This document shows, piece after piece, positions 63,096-64,000 of a DNA stretch of 64,000 nucleotides. How positions within the stretch are numbered: position 1 is the stretch's first letter; every line of letters starts with the position of its first letter. The stretch comes from Membranihabitans marinus. Its GTDB lineage: Bacteria; Bacteroidota; Bacteroidia; Chitinophagales; Saprospiraceae. A program made the translations under genes and the position numbers. The notes under the pieces were generated by a model, which was not told the origin of the DNA, ran no database searches, and worked only from the letters and a program-made list of their open reading frames with translations. Location: positions 1 through 64,000 of the forward strand of contig NZ_JAHVHU010000018.1 of the NCBI RefSeq assembly GCF_019802045.1, given 5' to 3'.

Positions 63096-64000
63096 GATAT
63101 TGGTTTACCAAAAAGATCATATTCCAGGGCATCGTATATTTTTACATCCACAAAATCACCAATGCGGACGAATGATTCAGCAGGTATGAGAATTTCATTA
63201 TCCACTTCCGGTGAGTCAAATTCAGAACGACCATAAAAATACTCCCCTTCTTTCCGGTCCACCAACACGCGCATGCGCGCTCCGATGCGTTGATGATTTT
63301 TCTTCAAGGAAATATTTCGTTGAATCTCCATTAATCGGTTGACTCTGTCCGTCTTCACTTCTTCCGGTACATCATCTTCAAAATCGTGGGCTGCGGTGTC
63401 CTCTTCATGACTGTATGCAAATACTCCGAGTCGATCAAATTCTTGCTCTTTCACAAAATCGACCAATTCCTCAAAATCCGACTCCGTTTCTCCCGGAAAG
63501 CCAACCAACATTGTCGTCCGCACAGCAATACCCGGAACCGCCGATCGAATAGTTTGAAGCAACGCTTCGGTCTCTTCCCGAGTGATCTGTCGACGCATCC
63601 GTTTTAGGACCGCGTTAGCAGCATGCTGCAAAGGGATATCGAGATAATTGCAGACTTTGGGTTGTTCGCGCATCACGTCAAGAATCTCAAGTGGAAACTT
63701 GGTCGGGTAAGCGTAATGCAGCCGGATCCAATCGATGCCTTCCACTTCTGACAAAGCGGTCAATAATTCCGGCAGGGCTCTTTTCTTATAAATATCCAGC
63801 CCATAGTAGGTTAATTCCTGAGCGATCAACACCAATTCACGAACTCCGCGGCGCGCAAAGTGACGGGCCTGATCTACCAGACGTTCGATGGGTTGGGAAA
63901 CATGTTTGCCCCGCATTAGTGGTATTGCACAAAACGCACAGGTACGGTTGCACCCTTCTGAGATTTTTAGATACGCGTAGTGATCCACCGTAGTGAGAAA
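63092..64000 (-). CDS. rimO: ribosomal protein S12 methylthiotransferase RimO (5' end missing)
   Basis: Radical SAM enzyme that adds a methylthio group to Asp89 of ribosomal protein S12. The frame runs past the right edge of the window, so the N-terminal UPF0004 domain is not seen. Visible are HYAYLKISEGCNRTCAFC with the CxxxCxxC cluster motif, IPLQHAANAVLKRMRR, RTTMLVGFPGETESDF and the C-terminal TRAM domain (GARMRVLVDRKEG to DVKIYDA). The LxTPxHYAYLKIAEGC context favours RimO over MiaB. It is first in the operon with the membrane protein and msrB. Confidence 0.9.
   Translation of the reverse strand, partial: FLTTVDHYAYLKISEGCNRTCAFCAIPLMRGKHVSQPIERLVDQARHFARRGVRELVLIAQELTYYGLDIYKKRALPELLTALSEVEGIDWIRLHYAYPTKFPLEILDVMREQPKVCNYLDIPLQHAANAVLKRMRRQITREETEALLQTIRSAVPGIAVRTTMLVGFPGETESDFEELVDFVKEQEFDRLGVFAYSHEEDTAAHDFEDDVPEEVKTDRVNRLMEIQRNISLKKNHQRIGARMRVLVDRKEGEYFYGRSEFDSPEVDNEILIPAESFVRIGDFVDVKIYDALEYDLFGKPIS

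Noticed and set aside
1-64000. tRNA and rRNA genes
   Set aside because: I looked for tRNA T-loop/acceptor patterns and rRNA motifs in the larger gaps and found none convincing; only the SRP RNA stands out. A covariance-model scan would be decisive.

Overview
The window looks like a chromosomal segment of a member of the Bacteroidota, possibly of the Saprospiria or a neighbouring class (the phylum is well supported, the class is my inference). The evidence is a secreted giant protein with a type IX secretion C-terminal domain, a long-form NusB, a BT_3928-type DoxX protein beside GuaA/NusB, a Bacteroidota-type biosynthetic arginine decarboxylase, TAnnTTTG-type promoter elements, AT-rich weak ribosome sites and many small palindromic repeats with a decayed REP-associated tyrosine transposase.

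Layout. 1-8244: a type I restriction-modification island in the order hsdM, GxxExxY element, hsdS, toxin-antitoxin pair, hsdR. 8299-12505: Crp/Fnr regulator with a TolC / HlyD / ABC-2 permease export operon. 12675-24492: mixed metabolic and housekeeping genes (alpha/beta hydrolase, sialidase-like lipoprotein, truA, AraC regulator, CsbD-like and DUF1801 proteins, an Mrr-type endonuclease, a FAD dehydrogenase, hemF, ArsC-like protein, nucleoside phosphorylase). 25077-30611: transaldolase, SRP RNA, pseudouridine synthase, tRNA methyltransferase, a repeat-rich gene-poor stretch and speA. 31331-35722: 1463-residue type IX secreted protein. 36220-37053: DUF433/DUF5615 toxin-antitoxin pair and a broken nucleotidyltransferase. 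37268-38809: acyl-CoA carboxylase beta subunit. 39250-44798: AAA ATPase and a decayed SMC/condensin-like (Mks/Wadjet-related) operon. 44975-48584: a nitrosative-stress / Fe-S repair cluster. 48792-49518: HepT/MntA-type pair. 49829-53276: aminotransferase and three tandem Uma2 nucleases. 53339-59185: TrmH-like methylase and the BT_3928-nusB-guaA-lipoprotein operon. 59379-64000: YigZ, repeats, two pseudogenes, and the rimO-membrane protein-msrB operon.

How it fits together. The two ends and the 53-64 kb part are stable core genome. Between them lie defence and accessory material: a type I RM system that has collected two small insertions, an Mrr-type enzyme, three toxin-antitoxin-like loci (one with a dead relative), three Uma2 genes made by local duplication, and an SMC-like plasmid-defence or chromosome-organising operon whose ATPase gene carries at least four independent lesions while its kleisin-like and MukE-like partners remain open. 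The 45-48 kb cluster joins a di-iron Fe-S repair protein, DUF2249/DUF1858 proteins, a 12-helix heme-copper-oxidase-like membrane protein without a CuB histidine pair, and a SufT-like Fe-S assembly factor. It is the best candidate for a functional system that is poorly described. Intergenic DNA is rich in nested palindromes of several families, some shared between distant sites of the window.
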